A stretch of 31,089 nucleotides of DNA. Origin: Clostridia bacterium. GTDB taxonomy: Bacteria > Bacillota_A > Clostridia > TANB77 > CAG-508. Shown piece after piece: positions 1 through 8,799 of this stretch; the stretch's first letter is position 1; each line of letters opens with the position of its first letter. The DNA lies in assembly GCA_017475185.1 (NCBI GenBank), contig JAFVGB010000017.1, positions 1 through 31,089 on the forward strand, written 5' to 3'. The translations under genes were made by a program, and so were the position numbers. The notes below the pieces were generated by a model. It had not been told where the DNA came from. It did no database searches and was given only the letters and a program-made list of their open reading frames with translations.

Positions 1-1113
1 AAGTGATAATAATTTGAACCACTGCTTGTTCCAAATAAATGCTCACCATTAACATATTCTTCAAAGTCAAATTTTACTTCAGTTGTATGGTTTGTTGGAA
101 CCACACCTGTATCTATATATTGACTTCCAGTGAATCTAATATACTCAACTTCTTGATATTCATTTGGAAGAGTATATTGTGTTTTACCCCATCCTTTAAA
201 TGCATATCCTTCTCTTGTTGCAATTGGTAATTCTCCATATGTTGCATTTTCCTGATATGTTCTAGTTGATGTACTTACTGTTTCATTATTTAGTTCATAT
301 GTTCCTCCATTTGCATCTAATGTTACTATTGGTTTCTTTTCCCATATAGCGTATATAGTATGATCTACATTGCTTATCAATGTTGTTTCAGAAGTTATAA
401 AATCATTTCTATCAGTTTTATCAGCTCCTTTTTCAAATGTTCCTGTTCCATTATTTGTGTAGAATACACCGTTTATTATGTCATATAATCCTATTTCTCC
501 ATCACTTTTTCTATAGCATGGTACGAAATCTCTTACAACATCTCCTGTTGTCCTATCTGTTATTTTAAAATAGTAAATTTTACCTTGAAGTAATGATACT
601 CTTGATCCTCTATCTCCAATCAATAAATTAGTTGAAGAAGTAGGATTTGAAACATTACCAAGTTTAGTATCATCTAACATTACACTACTTTCATTGTATA
701 TTAAAGTATGTGCACCTGTAGTCCAACTGCCAGCATCTCCTTGACTGCCATTTATACCCCAAGAGTATCTATTTCTATATGCTGTAAAGTGATAATAATT
801 TGAACCACTGCTTGTTCCAAATAAATGCTCACCATTAACATATTCTTCAAAGTCAAATTTTACTTCAGTTGTATGGTTTGTTGGAACCACACCTGTATCT
901 ATATATTGATCACCAGTGAATCTAATATACTCAACTTCTTGATATTCATCTGGAAGAGTATTTTGTGTTTTAGCCCAACCTTTAAATGTATATCCTTCTC
1001 TTGTTGCAATTGGTAATTCTCCATATGTTGCATTTTCACTATATGTTCTAGTTGATGTACTTACTGTTTCATTATTTAGTTCATATGTTCCACCATTTGC
1101 ATCTAATGTTACT
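1..1113 (-). repeat. 786-bp (262-aa) tandem repeat inside the giant surface gene, second copy cut by window edge
   Basis: The segment about 328-1113 recurs at about 1-327 with a period of exactly 786 bp, a multiple of three. Bases 1-230 match 787-1016 with only scattered changes. Each unit holds an InlB/Flg_new repeat (VTLDANGG start, GYxFKGW core) followed by a LamG-like sugar-binding-type domain beginning EYQEVEYIRFTG and ending near NGVFYTNNGTGTFEKG. One full unit and part of the next are visible; the total copy number lies outside the window. Confidence 0.9.
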
Positions 1114-4100
1114 TGGATATATTTTTCTAGGTAGGCTATTTCATATATTGTTCCACCAATTTCTTCTGTTCCATTTGTTACACGATATCCTTCAGGAGTA
1201 TCTGTTACTGTTCCTGTAATTGTTTTTCCTTCTGGTGCTTTTACAATACCGTCATAAAAATTAAATTCAGTACCATTTGTTTTTACTATACCTCTGTTGC
1301 TACCTATTAATACAGGTGATTCATTACTTGCAATGTTATTATCATCCTTATTACCTATTGTTAATTCACCCTTAGATTGTACTGCATTTCCGGCATTATC
1401 TGTTGTTGTAGCTTCAATTGTTCCTCCAGTGATTGTAATTGTACCCATTCCTGTTGTTACTACACCATTTGTACCGCCAGTTATTTTTCCTCCTGTTACT
1501 AATATATTACCTGTACTACTTGTCCATATTCCGTCTCCAGATTTTCCTGTAATTATTTCTCCATCATTAAACTCTACATTTCCAACATAGTTTCTAATTC
1601 CATGACCTGATACGTTTATACTTCCGCCATTTACTATAATTGTTCCTGTGCATTCTACATCATTCTTAATACCTGCACTTCCTGTAATATTTCCAGAGTT
1701 TAATACTACATTTCCTGTTGATTGATTTGCAATTGCGTAATTAGATGTTGAATGAATATTTCCGCCTGAAATTTTTACTGATGGATTATTCTCATTTGTT
1801 GATGTACCAGTATTATTAATTGCTACCTTTTGTGCTTTAATTGTTCCAGCTGATACTTCAAGTATTCCGCTATTGTTAATTGCTGATTCTGATTCAGATG
1901 TGCTTTGTATAGTTCCATTACCTGTAATTATTAATGTTCCACCATTTGTAACTGTATTAGTTGTTGATTTTAATGTTTTTCCATTAGTATCTAAAGTAAT
2001 ATTTTGCCCATTAACAACTGATACATTTTCTATTATCTCATCTTTTAATAATGTAACAGTTGCTGTGCTGCTTCCAGCAAAATCAATTGCTCCTTGAACA
2101 CTATCGAAATAAGTTGTAGTTCCACTTATAGTTGTACTAGCAACAACTTCGCTCCACATAGCATAAAATCTTGTTGAGCTTGTTACTGTATAGTTTGTTC
2201 CAGGTGTTAATGCATTTGCTACATCTGTTTCATTCTCATCTAATGCCCAACCTTTGAATAAATATCCACTTCTAGTTGGTGCTGTTGCTAATGTTACTGT
2301 ACTTGCTGTTGTTGTTATTGTGTCTGCATCTATTATTTCTAATGCTTGTTTGTCAATGTTCATGTCAAATTCTACTACATATTTTACGTTAAATGCTCCT
2401 GATGTTTTTACTGTTGTTGATACGTTTCCAGCGTTATCTATTACTTCTGCCCAGATGTAATATGTTCCTGCTGGTTTTGATGCTGATACTTCGATTGTGT
2501 TTCCTGCTGATGGTGTTGCTTGTGTCCATCCTGTTGTTGGTGCATTTACGTTGTCGTTTGAAATAGCCCATCTTGCTGTTGCTATTCCACTTGCGTTTGA
2601 ATCTTCTGTTATTGTTAATGTTGATGCTATTGTTCCTAATGATGCTCCTTGTGCCATTTCTACGTCACCTGAATTTGGTGCCATAGCTACTGTTGGAGCT
2701 GTTTTATCTATGCTGAAGTAGTAACTTCCAGTTTTTGTGTTTGCTCCATCTGTTGTTGTTACTGTAACTACGTAATCTCCATTTTCTGTTGTTATTGTGC
2801 TTGTTGCAGATGTAGCAGCTGATTCTGTTCCACCTACTTTTTGGTATTTGTATGTTGTTGATGTTCCGTTTCCTGGTGTTGCTACTGTTACTTCTACATC
2901 ATCGTTTTTCCAAATTTTGCTTACAGATGCTCCTTGAGCATTTGGATCACTTGTGTTTGGTATGAAGTTTACTGTTTCTGACGCTTCTTTAAATGTTAAT
3001 GTTCCTACTACTAATTCTTGTGTATTTGCATTTACTATTTGTGTTTCTGTGTTTCCTGCATTGTCTGTTACTGTTATTCTTACTTTGTAATTGTGGTTAT
3101 CTTTTAATCCTGTGAATTCTCCTGTTGTGTTTGATGCTACCGGTTGGTTGTTTGCATCTTGTGCCACAGTTGTTCCGTCTGATTCTAGTAATTCATATGT
3201 TACAGCGCTAACTCCTGAGTGCTCATCTGTTGCGTTAGCTGCAGCTGTTATGCTGTTTGTTGTTGTTGAAATTGTTTCTGCAATAACTGGGTTAGTTTTG
3301 TCAATTTGGTAATTTACAGTATTGCTTGCAGTGTTTGTTCCGTCTGTTGTTTCAGTTGTTATTGTGTATGCTCCAGTTTCTGTGTTTTGTATTGTTATGT
3401 GATATGTTCCATCTTGGTCTAGTGATACATCTGTTCCTAATGTGTATGTTGTTTCTGTTCCGTTTGGTGTTGTTACTTTGATTGTTGTTGTTCCACCTGT
3501 TGTTGCTGGTTCAACTGTTAGAACTACTGTGTCGTTATTTATCATTCCTGTTTGTGCTGTAATTACTCCTCCTGTTGCTGTATCTTTGTGCATTGTTGTT
3601 GTAGCGTTTTGAATTTGTTGTGTTTTTATTGTTGCTGGTTGTGATTCTGTGTATCCATTTCCATCGTTATCTTTTGCACGTGTTTTTACTTGATATTCTG
3701 TGTTTGCTGATAAATTTTCGAATGTTGCTGAGTTTTGCCAATCTGTCCATGCTCCGTCTTTGTAGATTGAGTATTGGATTGTGCTATTATCTATTTCTGA
3801 ACCGTTATCTGTTTGTTCACAGTTTACTGTGATTGTACTTGTTGTTGATGTTCCTGTAGGTAGCGTGTCTGTTGGTGCTGTTTCGTCTTTCCAGATTGCG
3901 TATAGTGTTACTGTGTCGTTATTTGTTGTTGTTAGATTTGTTACTGTTTGTCCTGGTGTGTATGTTGGTGTTGTTGCGTTTAAGTCTGTTGACCAACCCT
4001 TTAGTGTGTAACCTGTTTTTGTTATTCCTGCTGTTGTGTCTGGTAGTGTTGTGTTTGTGTCATATGTTGCTGTTGTGTTTGGTATTGTACCTGTTCCTGT

Positions 4101-5441
4101 ATTTGCGTTGTAGCTAATAGTGTATGTTATAGCTGTCCAATCTGCTGTTAATGTATGATTTGTTGTTTCTGTTACTTCTGTTGATGATGTTATTATTGTT
4201 TGATTGTTCTTCCATCCTGCAAATATATATCCTTCTTTTGTTGGATCTGTTGGCCATGTTGCGTATGTGTTGTATGCTTTTCCTGTTGTTGCTTCTATGT
4301 CTGCAACTGTTGTTGGTGTTCCACCATTTGTATCAAATGATACTGTTATTGTTTTTGCTAATGTAGCTACTTCTCTTCCGCTCGCCGTATCTACATCTAA
4401 GCTTAATCTATATCCTGCTGGAGTGGTTAGTTTATTTATATCTTCTTCTCCAACAGGAGTATTGTTTACAACTATTGCTGTATGGTTTGCTCCGCTTGGT
4501 GCTGTAATTTTTCCGTCGTAAAAATTTAATTTTCCGTTATCTGCTACAACTATACCATTGCTTCCAGTTCCTCCATTGATTACTGGTCCATTTGTATTTA
4601 CTTCTTCTTCATTTCCACTTGCTTGACTCTCATTTGTTCCAAGTGTTAATGTTCCTGTACTTGCTACTGCTACTGCAGTGCTATCTGTTGAAGTTACTGA
4701 ACCATATGTTCTTGCTCCTTGGTTTGTTTTTCCTGAGTCTATTAAATTAAGGGTTCCGTTTACGTTTATAACTGGGGTTTGAGCTGTTTTTCCATTTATG
4801 TTATATCCACTAAGGTCTATTATTACGTTCTTGCCTTGTGGTATTGTTATATTCTCATTTGCATTAGCAACCATTTCAATTTTCTTACCTTGTTGATCTG
4901 CTGAAGACATTCCATTCCAAGCAGTTATTGCTTCTGCTAGTGTTTTATATGCTGTTGTTCCAATTTTAGCAACTGATATATTTGTTATATCTTTGCTTGT
5001 AACTGGTCCTATGAAATCCATGTCTAACGTTGTGTTTGTGTTTCCTTGTGTTACAAGCCTTGTATTAACTTTTGCATTGTGATCAACGCTAAATGGACCA
5101 GTATAGTCTTCCCAATTACTTTCGACTACACCGGTTTGGCTGTTTAATTCAGTTACTTGGTATTGAATTTTCATCAAGTCTATTCCTGTTTTGCCATTAT
5201 TTGCTGCTTCTAAAATACTTGATGAAATTGTTACTGTTACCTCCTCTCCTGTAAATTCATCACTTGGTGAGAAACTTATTTCGCTTGTTTGAACTTTGTA
5301 TTCGTTAAAGTTCAATGCATTTTCTTTTGCTTCATGACTAACTATAAATTTAGACACAGCAAAAGTTAGTGCAATAATTCCAAGAACTATTGCTACTATG
5401 ATTGCAAATGATTTTAATCTTTTGTTTTGATTTTCTTTCAT
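1..5441 (-). CDS. Giant repeat-containing surface (adhesin-like) protein, C-terminus beyond window
   Basis: An open frame runs from the ATG at 5441 to the left edge, giving 1,813 codons with no stop. Frame was checked by hand near 5400, 4200, 2710 and 1. GAGGT lies about 9 nt before the ATG. The N-terminus is a basic stretch then a hydrophobic segment (residues about 12-34), so it is exported or anchored by a signal or membrane helix. Order along the protein: a beta-helix-like stretch typical of Firmicute surface proteins (a YKTLAEAI motif, then NVIIDLSGYNI); several Listeria-Bacteroides (InlB/Flg_new) repeats ending GYxFKGW...W; Thr/Ser-rich Ig- or Fn3-like modules; a second beta-helix-like stretch rich in NGGxI turns; and then 262-residue tandem repeats. 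Likely role: cell-surface adhesin or matrix protein. It follows the TasA-like operon, separated by two terminators. Whether an LPXTG or other anchor exists cannot be seen. Ligand unknown. Confidence 0.85.
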   Translation of the reverse strand, partial: MKENQNKRLKSFAIIVAIVLGIIALTFAVSKFIVSHEAKENALNFNEYKVQTSEISFSPSDEFTGEEVTVTISSSILEAANNGKTGIDLMKIQYQVTELNSQTGVVESNWEDYTGPFSVDHNAKVNTRLVTQGNTNTTLDMDFIGPVTSKDITNISVAKIGTTAYKTLAEAITAWNGMSSADQQGKKIEMVANANENITIPQGKNVIIDLSGYNINGKTAQTPVINVNGTLNLIDSGKTNQGARTYGSVTSTDSTAVAVASTGTLTLGTNESQASGNEEEVNTNGPVINGGTGSNGIVVADNGKLNFYDGKITAPSGANHTAIVVNNTPVGEEDINKLTTPAGYRLSLDVDTASGREVATLAKTITVSFDTNGGTPTTVADIEATTGKAYNTYATWPTDPTKEGYIFAGWKNNQTIITSSTEVTETTNHTLTADWTAITYTISYNANTGTGTIPNTTATYDTNTTLPDTTAGITKTGYTLKGWSTDLNATTPTYTPGQTVTNLTTTNNDTVTLYAIWKDETAPTDTLPTGTSTTSTITVNCEQTDNGSEIDNSTIQYSIYKDGAWTDWQNSATFENLSANTEYQVKTRAKDNDGNGYTESQPATIKTQQIQNATTTMHKDTATGGVITAQTGMINNDTVVLTVEPATTGGTTTIKVTTPNGTETTYTLGTDVSLDQDGTYHITIQNTETGAYTITTETTDGTNTASNTVNYQIDKTNPVIAETISTTTNSITAAANATDEHSGVSAVTYELLESDGTTVAQDANNQPVASNTTGEFTGLKDNHNYKVRITVTDNAGNTETQIVNANTQELVVGTLTFKEASETVNFIPNTSDPNAQGASVSKIWKNDDVEVTVATPGNGTSTTYKYQKVGGTESAATSATSTITTENGDYVVTVTTTDGANTKTGSYYFSIDKTAPTVAMAPNSGDVEMAQGASLGTIASTLTITEDSNASGIATARWAISNDNVNAPTTGWTQATPSAGNTIEVSASKPAGTYYIWAEVIDNAGNVSTTVKTSGAFNVKYVVEFDMNIDKQALEIIDADTITTTASTVTLATAPTRSGYLFKGWALDENETDVANALTPGTNYTVTSSTRFYAMWSEVVASTTISGTTTYFDSVQGAIDFAGSSTATVTLLKDEIIENVSVVNGQNITLDTNGKTLKSTTNTVTNGGTLIITGNGTIQSTSESESAINNSGILEVSAGTIKAQKVAINNTGTSTNENNPSVKISGGNIHSTSNYAIANQSTGNVVLNSGNITGSAGIKNDVECTGTIIVNGGSINVSGHGIRNYVGNVEFNDGEIITGKSGDGIWTSSTGNILVTGGKITGGTNGVVTTGMGTITITGGTIEATTTDNAGNAVQSKGELTIGNKDDNNIASNESPVLIGSNRGIVKTNGTEFNFYDGIVKAPEGKTITGTVTDTPEGYRVTNGTEEIGGTIYEIAYLEKYIQVTLDANGGTYELNNETVSTSTRTYSENATYGELPIATREGYTFKGWAKTQNTLPDEYQEVEYIRFTGDQYIDTGVVPTNHTTEVKFDFEEYVNGEHLFGTSSGSNYYHFTAYRNRYSWGINGSQGDAGSWTTGAHTLIYNESSVMLDDTKLGNVSNPTSSTNLLIGDRGSRVSLLQGKIYYFKITDRTTGDVVRDFVPCYRKSDGEIGLYDIINGVFYTNNGTGTFEKGADKTDRNDFITSETTLISNVDHTIYAIWEKKPIVTLDANGGTYELNNETVSTSTRTYQENATYGELPIATREGYAFKGWGKTQYTLPNEYQEVEYIRFTGSQYIDTGVVPTNHTTEVKFDFEEYVNGEHLFGTSSGSNYYH

Positions 5442-5500
5442 AGCTTTAACCTCACTTTACCCTTTCTTTTCGAATTTTTTCGAATTTATTTATTATATTT

Positions 5501-5530
5501 ATTTTAAATAATATATATATTAATTTTCAA
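5501..5530 (-). promoter_or_regulatory. Possible promoter of the giant surface gene
   Basis: On the minus strand TTGAAA (5525-5530) and TAAAAT (5501-5506) are 18 bp apart, about 60 bp before the start codon. The surroundings are so AT-rich that chance matches are likely. The rest of 5442-5640 shows no gene. Confidence 0.3.
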
Positions 5531-5637
5531 TACTCCTAAAATAGACAAAATGCGCGTTATTTTACGGATTTTTAAGTATTATGTTTTATTAAGTTTTTAT
5601 GTCATTTTAGATATATTTTTGTAATATTAGAAATATT

Positions 5638-5677
5638 AATAAAAAAAATAATCGAATCCTTACGGAAATCGATTATT
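5638..5677 (-). terminator. Rho-independent terminator, distal of two after the TasA-like operon
   Basis: A 9-bp perfect stem (5647-5655 with 669-677, i.e. AATAATCGA/TCGATTATT) with a small inner hairpin is followed on the minus strand by a run of eight U-encoding bases. It lies downstream of the stronger hairpin at 5699-5728, so the two act in tandem to isolate the giant gene from the operon. Confidence 0.65.
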
Positions 5678-5698
5678 TATTATATTACTATAAATATA

Positions 5699-5728
5699 AA
5701 AAACGGTTCTTTTATTAGAACCGTTTTT
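5699..5728 (-). terminator. Rho-independent terminator of the TasA-like/SipW operon
   Basis: A perfect 12-bp stem (5699-5710 with 5717-5728, core ACGGTTCT/AGAACCGT) with a 6-nt loop begins 2 nt after the stop codon of the last operon gene and is followed by T-rich sequence on the minus strand. Confidence 0.85.
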
Positions 5729-5730
5729 AT

Positions 5731-6321
5731 TTATTCTGGTTTTACTTGAACTGCTTTTAATTCAAAGTCTACATATCTTGTTATATCTTGTTCTCCTGAA
5801 TTAAGAAATACTATTTTGTAATATCTAGTATCTGCTACACCTGCTTTGAAACTTCCTTTTGAAGTTGATGCTGATGTTAATGCTGTTGATGTTGCAATTT
5901 TTGTTCCGTTTTCTGCTTCAGGACTTGTTATTTCATACCAATTATATGCTGGCATTGTAAATGTTTCTACTCCATTTGTATCTTTTTTTGGTGTTACTGT
6001 GATAATATAACTTACATCTGTTTCTGTTATTTGCTCTGGATTTGTTTGATTAGCTCCATTATAATCTTTTACTGTTACTATACAATATGGATTTATAATT
6101 GTTTTATCTGATGGATTTACCACATTACCATTATTATCTTCACTGCTTGATTTTATATCCATTATACATATCATATCAGCTACTTCTGCTGTTGCTGTTC
6201 CTCTTGCTGTTGATAAATATTTTGCGTATGCATATCCACAAATTACGATTAAAATTAGTATTATTACTAGTGATAATGATAAAACCAATATATTTTTATT
6301 GTTTTTATTATTTTTACTCAT
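5731..6321 (-). CDS. Small SipW-dependent secreted protein (TasA/camelysin-like)
   Basis: 196 residues. A basic Lys/Asn N-terminus is followed by a long hydrophobic helix (residues about 11-29) and then the junction GYAYAKYLSTARG. This closely resembles the junction of the protein at 7991-8719, so cleavage after Ala33 by the neighbouring SipW-type peptidase is likely. The mature part is a beta-rich, Thr-rich domain without recognised catalytic residues, ending YVDFELKAVQVKPE. The last residues resemble the AVQVNP ending of the other secreted protein. AAGGAGG of its ribosome binding site lies within the last codons of the peptidase gene, 3 nt upstream, so the two are translationally coupled. 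Likely role: fibre or minor fibre subunit. Family assignment rests on signal-peptide pattern and context rather than on a strong domain match. Confidence 0.7.
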   Translation of the reverse strand: MSKNNKNNKNILVLSLSLVIILILIVICGYAYAKYLSTARGTATAEVADMICIMDIKSSSEDNNGNVVNPSDKTIINPYCIVTVKDYNGANQTNPEQITETDVSYIITVTPKKDTNGVETFTMPAYNWYEITSPEAENGTKIATSTALTSASTSKGSFKAGVADTRYYKIVFLNSGEQDITRYVDFELKAVQVKPE

Positions 6322-6324
6322 TTT

Positions 6325-6978
6325 CTATAACAACCTCCTTACTAAAATAAAAATTATTATAATTCCAATTGCAAGGATTAACACAATAAAGTGTGATTGT
6401 AGAAAATATACTGTTTGTCCAACTACTGGAAGAATAACTTTTACAGTACCTTTTACTTGCGACTTTTGTACTAAGCCTTGGTCTTCTGCATTATTATTAT
6501 CTCCTTTTGTTTGGTATAATCTATTATCTCCTTCTGTATACACTTTTGTTATTCTATGTACTGTTATTGCACTTCCATTTTCAAAAGCGATTATATCTCC
6601 TACTTTTGGCTCTGCTTCTTGCTTTGTTATAATTGCATCTTTTATATTAATTTGTGGTTCCATGCTTCCTGACATTATTATGTACATTCTATATCCAAAT
6701 ACTTCTGTTTTATGTGATGCAACTGTAAATATTAATATTCCAAGAGCTAATACTATTAGCACCCAAATTACTATATTTATTGCTTTTCCAATCATTTTAA
6801 ATGGGGTTAATACTTTTTCTTTTTGGTTTTGTTTTTTATTGGTTTCTTCGTTGGTGTTTGTTTGTTTTTCTACTTGATTTTGATTTTGTTCGTTTATTTT
6901 TGCTGTTTTTTCTTCTGTTGAAATATTTTCCTCCTGATTTTGACTATCACTTTTGTTTTCATTTTCGTCAATATTCAT
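6325..6978 (-). CDS. sipW: SipW-type signal peptidase I (Ser/His dyad)
   Basis: 217 residues from the ATG at 6978, chosen because AGAGGTG lies 9 nt upstream; the ATG at 6984 is only 3 nt from it, and one at 7032 would overlap the upstream gene. A 55-residue Asn/Gln/Glu-rich cytosolic tail precedes a membrane helix (about 66-87). The catalytic motif MSGSMEP places the nucleophile at Ser105, and the general base is His141 in ITVHRI. That is the ER/SipW type, in contrast to the Ser/Lys type. The KGDNN box follows at about 158-162, and a C-terminal helix (about 197-213) ends the protein. In Bacillus, SipW cleaves the pre-proteins of the biofilm fibre TasA and of TapA; here it sits between TasA-like substrates. 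The long acidic-polar N-terminal tail is unusual for the family. Confidence 0.9.
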   Translation of the reverse strand: MNIDENENKSDSQNQEENISTEEKTAKINEQNQNQVEKQTNTNEETNKKQNQKEKVLTPFKMIGKAINIVIWVLIVLALGILIFTVASHKTEVFGYRMYIIMSGSMEPQINIKDAIITKQEAEPKVGDIIAFENGSAITVHRITKVYTEGDNRLYQTKGDNNNAEDQGLVQKSQVKGTVKVILPVVGQTVYFLQSHFIVLILAIGIIIIFILVRRLL

Positions 6979-7006
6979 TTTCATACACCTCTTTTTCTTT
7001 TGTATT

Positions 7007-7858
7007 TTAATTATTTGTAATCGCTTCAGCATCTGATTTTATGTTTATAACATATTTTGCACCATCTGTTTCGCCAATTTCTGTATCATTTTCTGCGTCT
7101 TCCCATCTCCATTCTAATGTGAATACATCTATTGTTCCTGGTGCAATTGTCATTCCAGATTGTGATAATTGGTCAACTTTAACCCATGTGTTGTCGTCTC
7201 CTGCTACATATTGTCCATTTCTTTTTAACTTATATATCATGTTTATCTTGTGTGGATTATCGTCTGAAAATACCATGTTATAAAGCATTTTGTAATCCCC
7301 ATAACATTCTACTGTGTATGTATATGTGTCTTGTACTCCTGGAGCTATTTTTCCTTTTGCAACATGCATATGATCTCTATCAAAAATATTTAACTCTTTT
7401 AGTTCACTCCATTGTTTTGTTCCTTCAAATATTTTTAAACTTGCATCTTCTTCTATTATATGGACTGGATCATTATCATTTCCGCCTTCGTTTTGGTTAT
7501 TATTTTCGTCATTATTTTGGTTATTGTCTTGGTTGTTGTCTTTATTATTATTTTGATTGTTGTTTTGGTTATCGTTATTAGTATTATTGTTATCACCATT
7601 ATCTATTTCTGTTATATTATTATCTGGATATGTTATTGATGTCGTTTGTTTCGTGTTTATTACTCCTCTGTCTATAATATTGTATATAAAAAATAGTGCA
7701 ATAAATAGAAGTATTAACGCAAGGATAATTAAATATACAATTATTTTCTTTTCTGGCATTGTTGTTTCTTCTTCATTTTGGTAATACTGATTGTTATTTT
7801 GATTTAATTTTTCTGTTTTATTTGTTTTTATTGTGTTTTTTTCTTCTGTACTGGTCAT
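7007..7858 (-). CDS. Membrane-anchored TasA-like protein with Asn-rich stalk
   Basis: 283 residues. A polar cytosolic N-terminus (1-37) precedes one membrane helix (about 38-60), a stalk dominated by Asn, Asp and Gln (about 78-130) and a C-terminal domain (about 137-280). That domain shares features with the gene at 7991-8719: KIAPGxxxTYTYTV, and a W-x-W motif (LEWRWEDAENDTEIG) before a small-residue run, as in TasA/camelysin-like proteins. It lacks the A-[WY]-A-K-Y junction of the two flanking secreted proteins, so it probably stays in the membrane. Inference: a base or anchor for the fibre, analogous in role (not proven homologous) to TapA. The start is supported by AGAGGGG just upstream. 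The gene sits directly ahead of sipW with a short gap. Confidence 0.65.
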   Translation of the reverse strand: MTSTEEKNTIKTNKTEKLNQNNNQYYQNEEETTMPEKKIIVYLIILALILLFIALFFIYNIIDRGVINTKQTTSITYPDNNITEIDNGDNNNTNNDNQNNNQNNNKDNNQDNNQNNDENNNQNEGGNDNDPVHIIEEDASLKIFEGTKQWSELKELNIFDRDHMHVAKGKIAPGVQDTYTYTVECYGDYKMLYNMVFSDDNPHKINMIYKLKRNGQYVAGDDNTWVKVDQLSQSGMTIAPGTIDVFTLEWRWEDAENDTEIGETDGAKYVINIKSDAEAITNN

Positions 7859-7907
7859 TTTTACCCCTCTTTTCTTTTTGGTATTTTAAATTTCCCTGTA
7901 TTTTAAA

Positions 7908-7970
7908 ATTAGCCTTCATGAAAGAATATATTTCTTTCATATATTCTTTCATGAGGGCTAATCCCTCATG
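7908..7970 (-). promoter_or_regulatory. Two mutually exclusive hairpins between the TasA-like genes
   Basis: A long hairpin pairs 7908-7931 with 7939-7962 (24 bp, one mismatch at 7915/7955, 7-nt loop). A second hairpin pairs 7950-7957 with 7963-7970 (CATGAGGG/CCCTCATG, loop 5). They share 7950-7962, so only one can form. In the minus-strand RNA the short hairpin is made first. The long one is followed by only four U, so it may be a partial terminator, an RNA-stability element or an attenuator setting the ratio of the two proteins. Confidence 0.6.
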
Positions 7971-7990
7971 GTTATAATTAACAGTTAATC

Positions 7991-8719
7991 TTAGTGATTT
8001 GCGCTAGCAGGGTTAACTTGAACTGCAGTAGCTGTATAGTTAACTTTCATTTTAAAGTTACCATTTGTGCTATCAGCATATTTTCCTGCTGCTGTATCAA
8101 TTCTATCATATTCAGCTTTTTCTTCATCTGTTCCTGTTGTTAATTGATATGGCCATTTCCAAGTAACTGTATTTGTTCCTGTTACTGTTCCTGGAAGTGC
8201 AGTAGAATTAGCAGTATGATCAGTTAAATTGTATGTTCCTGAAATCACATGACTTCCATCTGTAATATCAACATTATTGTTATCATAGAATTTAATATGA
8301 CTTATGAAATCTCCTAATGTGATATCATCTGTAGCATCTGTAGGAGTTCCGTTATCATCTAAAACTTGGCTATTTGTTAACAAAGTTGATCCATTATAGA
8401 ACTCAACACTGTCAATTTTAATTGTATAATTAAAACATACTTCTGTATTATTTGGAACAACAGTAATATCAAATGTACCTTCTGTTCCAGGTGCTATTTT
8501 TGTATCAACAACGTGATTATAGTGTCCTACAAAAGTAGAATTATCTGGTGTGAAATCTACATTCCATTTTGCAACAGTTGCTTCTGCACTGCTTGATTCT
8601 TTGCTTGTATATTTAGCCCATGCCCATGTAGCTAATACTAAAGAAGCTATAGTAACTATCAATAGTAAAACTACTAAAGCAATTGTTCCAACAGATTTTT
8701 TTTGTTTTTGATTCTCCAT
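7991..8719 (-). CDS. TasA/camelysin-like secreted fibre subunit
   Basis: 242 residues. A basic N-terminus, a hydrophobic helix (about 11-31) and a junction TWAWAKYTSKESSSAEA give a SipW-type signal peptide with likely cleavage after Ala35. The mature domain shows the TasA-family pattern: KWNVDF near the start, KIAPGTEGTFDITVVPN at about 83-100, a W-x-W motif (TWKWPYQ) followed by a helix-like DTAAG region, and a strand ending in AVQVNP. A GGGGGG ribosome binding site lies close upstream. It is the second gene of the operon, after the degenerate peptidase homologue, and probably the major fibre subunit of an extracellular matrix. Exact subfamily (TasA or CalY) cannot be fixed without alignment. 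Confidence 0.8.
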   Translation of the reverse strand: MENQKQKKSVGTIALVVLLLIVTIASLVLATWAWAKYTSKESSSAEATVAKWNVDFTPDNSTFVGHYNHVVDTKIAPGTEGTFDITVVPNNTEVCFNYTIKIDSVEFYNGSTLLTNSQVLDDNGTPTDATDDITLGDFISHIKFYDNNNVDITDGSHVISGTYNLTDHTANSTALPGTVTGTNTVTWKWPYQLTTGTDEEKAEYDRIDTAAGKYADSTNGNFKMKVNYTATAVQVNPASANH

Positions 8720-8799
8720 TTTATTTTCCCCCCTTTCCAGTTGAACTATTTATAATATTAAAATATTATACATATTTTAAGTATTATCAGTACTGAAAT

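Noticed and set aside
1..1113. Tandem repeats considered as a CRISPR or mobile element
   Set aside because: The repeat is coding, 786 bp long, in frame and without spacers or transposase features.
1297..4521. Many plus-strand open frames of 60-110 codons (for example 1297-1590 and 4204-4521)
   Set aside because: They are antisense shadows of the giant minus-strand surface gene, with repetitive low-complexity products and no ribosome binding sites.
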